From positions 1-64,000 of the forward strand of contig JALQPE010002695.1 in assembly GCA_030407315.1 (NCBI GenBank): DNA of 64,000 nt. The letters are read 5' to 3'. Every line of letters begins with the position of its first letter. Within the stretch, counting starts at the first letter, position 1. Shown piece after piece: positions 61,396 through 64,000 of this stretch. The notes below the pieces were generated by a model. The model saw only the letters and a list, made by a program, of their open reading frames with translations, ran no database searches and was not told the origin of the DNA. This DNA is from Asparagopsis taxiformis (Eukaryota > Rhodophyta > Florideophyceae > Bonnemaisoniales > Bonnemaisoniaceae). The position numbers and the translations under genes were made by a program.

Positions 61396-61788
61396 GGGAG
61401 GAAATTTTTGTATTTGGCGCGAGATAGCTCCAGCGAGAGATCCGATGTGTTCCAAGAGATGTCACTTGATGACAGAATTTTTGTGTCACGATGGCAGTAG
61501 ATGTTGTCACTGTGACAGTCAGATGACACGATGGTACGCCGAGCGTCAGCGAGGCGGACGCCGGGTGGCGAGGAAGACGCCGGGTGGCGAGGAAGACCGC
61601 GGCGCCGCAGGAGGGAGCGCGACGCGCAGGCGAGCGAAAGCGCACGGATGCGCAGAACGGGAGCAGGAGGACGCGCAGGAAAGAAGACACAACGAGAAGA
61701 AACAAGGCGAGAAAGGTAAGACCCACGCCGACGCGAAAGAGACACTCACTGCAGCGCTAGAGAATAAGAAACGACCCGAGCGAGCGCA

Positions 61789-61802
61789 CTGGGCCCATAA
61801 CC
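61789..61802 (-). other. primer-binding site of element 3
   Basis: GGTTATGGGCCCAG on the minus strand directly follows the 5' LTR, the same as in elements 1 and 2. Confidence 0.85.
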
Positions 61803-62291
61803 TGTTGAAAAAGTTTTGGTCGCTTACCGAGCGTTTACTGAATCTGCGAGCTCACTACATAATTTGTATTCTCGCCGAGGTGCGCCGGCAGTGCTAAGGA
61901 CAGCCTGTTGAAGGCTGCTGCAGACAGACTGTCACTGACAGTCTGTCCTAGCAAGCACCCGCTGCCAATCTGGTACACGTGGGCTTCTCTATCATATCAC
62001 CCACACGTGTACACTTATCATAACATTTCCCCTCTGCCATGATGGCAACCCATCTTGGCATTTCTAATTACTAATTGAAACTATGACAAACAAATTGAAA
62101 CTTCAGAGGCCAGTTACTCCGTAATGGAGTGTCGTAGGAGCCCCGGAGAAGTTGCTACCCGACTAATTCGGGCACGCTGAATACGATGAGATAGGTTTCA
62201 GAGCGCTCAGACCACTCCTTCTAGGAGAAATCGAGGGTCAAAGTTTTCTCACGGAATTAGGCCTACCAGGCCCATTCTCAGTGAGTCAACA
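61803..62291 (-). repeat. 5' LTR of element 3
   Basis: On the minus strand it starts TGTTGACTCACTG and ends CTTTTTCAACA. It carries the CACGTG inverted repeat and ACAGACTGTC motifs. Confidence 0.95.
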
Positions 62292-62509
62292 TCAGTGACT
62301 GTGGTCCTTTGATAGGTGTTTCCCAGTTCCTAATGGAGAGAATTGTTGGAGAATTAGGCGGTCTGGTGGGGTCCAGGAGGCGACCAGAAGCAAATCTTTT
62401 TCATAAGACACACCTTCTTTTTGCTCTACGAGTATTCAATGGTGGAATAAACACTGGTTTTTGTCTGTACAGAACGTACTTTCGAAATCAGAATCGGGTT
62501 TTTTCATAA
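62292..62509 (+). pseudogene. Tnp2-like CACTA transposase, 3' part
   Basis: Beginning just after the element 3 LTR, one frame reads SDCGPL...FLMERIVGELGGL, the segment that carries the catalytic Glu and follows the conserved His region in Tnp2/DUF4218-type transposases. Joining to the 5' part at the duplication leaves the frame one base out. So the gene had decayed, or decayed since, besides being split. It ends in a TAA-type stop near 62509. Confidence 0.65.
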
Positions 62510-62588
62510 TGATTGAATAGGGGATATGACAAGTGTCATATTGATTGAAGCTATGTCAAGTTGATTGAATTTTATTTTGTCTTAGTGG
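62510..62588. other. short spacer
   Basis: A/T-rich with repeated GATTGAA motifs. It separates two convergent transposase-like genes. Confidence 0.3.
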
Positions 62589-64000
62589 TTACCTCAGCAT
62601 TGATGCTAGCCCAGCTCGGATTTCTTTTTCTACTCCTACTCTAATTCTTTTGTTCGTGAGTGACGCGAATTCAGCAATGACGGTGTCGACTGAAATAGTA
62701 CTCTCCCATGGTACCGCCCTATTACGCTTTCGTATCACTGCAGGGCGATACTTCCCGGTCCATACATTCCCCTTATCGTAGACCTCGTACCACCGAACTG
62801 ATAATCTTTTGATAACCCCTTCACCGTTTTCCTCACAAGCTTTTATCTGCCCCAACCAAAACGGCATATCGGTTGTACAACCTTCTCCGTTTACGGATAC
62901 AAAGCGATTTACAGAATAAGGGAGGTCAGTCAACGGAGCCGAACATGCGTTCGAAATTTCGTCCTCCTCATGTAGAACCAATCTATTCGAAACTTGATTG
63001 CGGTACACTCCGTTCAGCTCGAAGCACTCATGTAGGTTCCAGTGAAAAGGGTCATCCCTATTCGAATATACCTGTTCAATCAATGCATGCAATTGCATCA
63101 TCTTTGACGTACTATTAACTCTGGTTTCCTCTGCTCGAAGTCTTAACATGACTTCGTCTCGATCCGGCGGACTTTTCAACACTGTGGGAGGAACTACTTT
63201 GAGATCCGGTGGTACCAATGTGAAGCCCTTTAGACCTAGTGTGATTGTTGGGAGGGGCTCCCATTCATCGTCGCAGGAGAGCTTGACGTTGCATGCCGTG
63301 TTGTACCAGCCAGTACGACGATCCGAACTTTCAGAGCGGAAAAACTTGAAGTACCTGTACTTTGAAAATGCATGCACCTTTCCAATCGAATTTTCGTTCG
63401 TGCAAAGGCCAGAGAAATTTGCGACGTGATTCATACGACAAACAGATGGCTCCGGTGTGTAAGAAAGCCGTAGCTCCCTAATTAGATCGTCCATGGTAGC
63501 TGCATTATAGCAATGCAACCTCCGCGAGGTGCAACTGAACGCTTGGTCAATATCAGCATGAGTGTGCCCAATTGGTAGGAACGAAACTTGAACTTCAAGG
63601 AAAACACCCCATGCGACAAGGCACTCCAGATAGCAGAACAGAAACCTATTCTTGTTCTCTCTTGTGCAATTATCAACTTGCACGAATAGTGTCCCTTGCA
63701 GTTTTGATCCCATAGCTTTCCTTGTAAGAGTCCTGTGTAGCGCCTCAATGATGTGGTTAGCGCCGGATTCGAACTCAGCAGTCATCGTGTAGAGCGAAAG
63801 GTGCTTCTGAACTCCATGCTCGAGAACGCCTATTAATTTCACTTTCAAGCTATGGCCCACGGTTGCTTTCGTATTGACAATGAAATGAGGTAGGCCGTAG
63901 CTGGACTGGTCAGCCCCGTCGACAATCAATGATGTGAATCTTGATGGAAATAGCGCCGCCTGCTCACACTTCTTCTGGTACTCCCTTCGCTCCCGTGATA
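62589..64000 (-). CDS. DUF7869-like (probable transposase) gene, partial at window edge
   Basis: The frame is open from beyond the right edge of the window (the last bases encode REREYQKKC-like residues, as in the 229-3088 gene) to a TAA at 62589. It has VDGADQSSYGLPHF, QVDNCTRENKN, GHTHADIDQAFS and the PFWLGQI...VRWYEVYD region. Unlike the left copy it has no frameshift in the visible part. Its C-terminus is about 150 residues shorter. It ends AGLASMLR followed by GAGGTAACC, which may be a splice donor or a truncation point. It is in opposite orientation to the left copy. Confidence 0.65.
   Translation of the reverse strand, partial: SRERREYQKKCEQAALFPSRFTSLIVDGADQSSYGLPHFIVNTKATVGHSLKVKLIGVLEHGVQKHLSLYTMTAEFESGANHIIEALHRTLTRKAMGSKLQGTLFVQVDNCTRENKNRFLFCYLECLVAWGVFLEVQVSFLPIGHTHADIDQAFSCTSRRLHCYNAATMDDLIRELRLSYTPEPSVCRMNHVANFSGLCTNENSIGKVHAFSKYRYFKFFRSESSDRRTGWYNTACNVKLSCDDEWEPLPTITLGLKGFTLVPPDLKVVPPTVLKSPPDRDEVMLRLRAEETRVNSTSKMMQLHALIEQVYSNRDDPFHWNLHECFELNGVYRNQVSNRLVLHEEDEISNACSAPLTDLPYSVNRFVSVNGEGCTTDMPFWLGQIKACEENGEGVIKRLSVRWYEVYDKGNVWTGKYRPAVIRKRNRAVPWESTISVDTVIAEFASLTNKRIRVGVEKEIRAGLASMLR

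Larger units (their letters stand above)
55880..62291 (-). mobile_element. Ty1/copia LTR retrotransposon, element 3
   Basis: A complete minus-strand element of 6412 bp with LTRs of 487 and 489 bp. They differ by about two substitutions and two single-base indels, so it is a little older than elements 1 and 2. It has the same layout: primer-binding site, antisense tRNA-like segment, spliced zinc-finger ORF, intact gag-pol and purine tract. It splits the transposase gene. Confidence 0.95.

Overview
The window is eukaryotic DNA made almost entirely of mobile elements. I see no ordinary cellular housekeeping gene. The signs of a eukaryote are Ty1/copia retrotransposons with LTRs, spliceosomal-type introns, primer-binding sites matching initiator tRNA-Met, and CACTA-type DNA transposons. 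Genes are long with few introns. I cannot name the organism; a repeat-rich alga (for example a red alga) or another protist fits at least as well as a fungus.

Layout. (1) 1-3088 is a frameshifted DUF7869-like, probably transposase, gene. It converges within 80 bp on 3166-6337 (minus), which holds a coiled-coil protein gene and a DNA amino-methyltransferase gene. (2) 6421-7147 is an old copia 3' fragment. (3) 7148-13750 is copia element 1 (plus). (4) 13751-16161 is non-coding: GGACGTCC-type repeats, a C-rich G-poor tract and the first ~500-bp tandem repeats. (5) 16162-26590 (minus) is a gene fusing a ParB-like domain to a 2-oxoglutarate/Fe(II) dioxygenase. It is split by copia element 2 (16679-23103, duplication ATTCC) and carries two in-frame TAA codons. 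(6) 26941-27640 holds a second set of the same tandem repeats. (7) 28130-53120 is a ~25-kb CACTA-type transposon with perfect 12-bp terminal inverted repeats and palindrome-rich subterminal repeats. It carries a Plavaka/Tnp2-like transposase, two ParB-2OG dioxygenase genes, one ParB-methyltransferase-SET fusion, an unknown gene and a coiled-coil gene. Four palindromic repeat clusters lie between its genes. (8) 53844-62509 is a second, decayed Tnp2-like transposase gene split by copia element 3 (55880-62291, minus). (9) 62589-64000 (minus) is another DUF7869-like gene running off the window.

How the genes fit together. Three separate blocks (3.1-6.3 kb, 16.2-26.6 kb, 28.1-53.1 kb) carry versions of the same cargo: ParB-like (DGxHR) domains joined to 2OG dioxygenases or DNA methyltransferases, plus coiled-coil partners. 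My reading is that these are DNA transposons carrying their own DNA/chromatin-modifying enzymes, recruited to DNA by ParB-like domains and possibly by the intergenic palindromes. That functional link is inference.

The three copia elements share unusual features: an extra two-zinc-finger ORF upstream of gag-pol whose ATG appears to be created by splicing, an antisense tRNA-like sequence in the leader, and a primer-binding site matching the anticodon arm of initiator tRNA.
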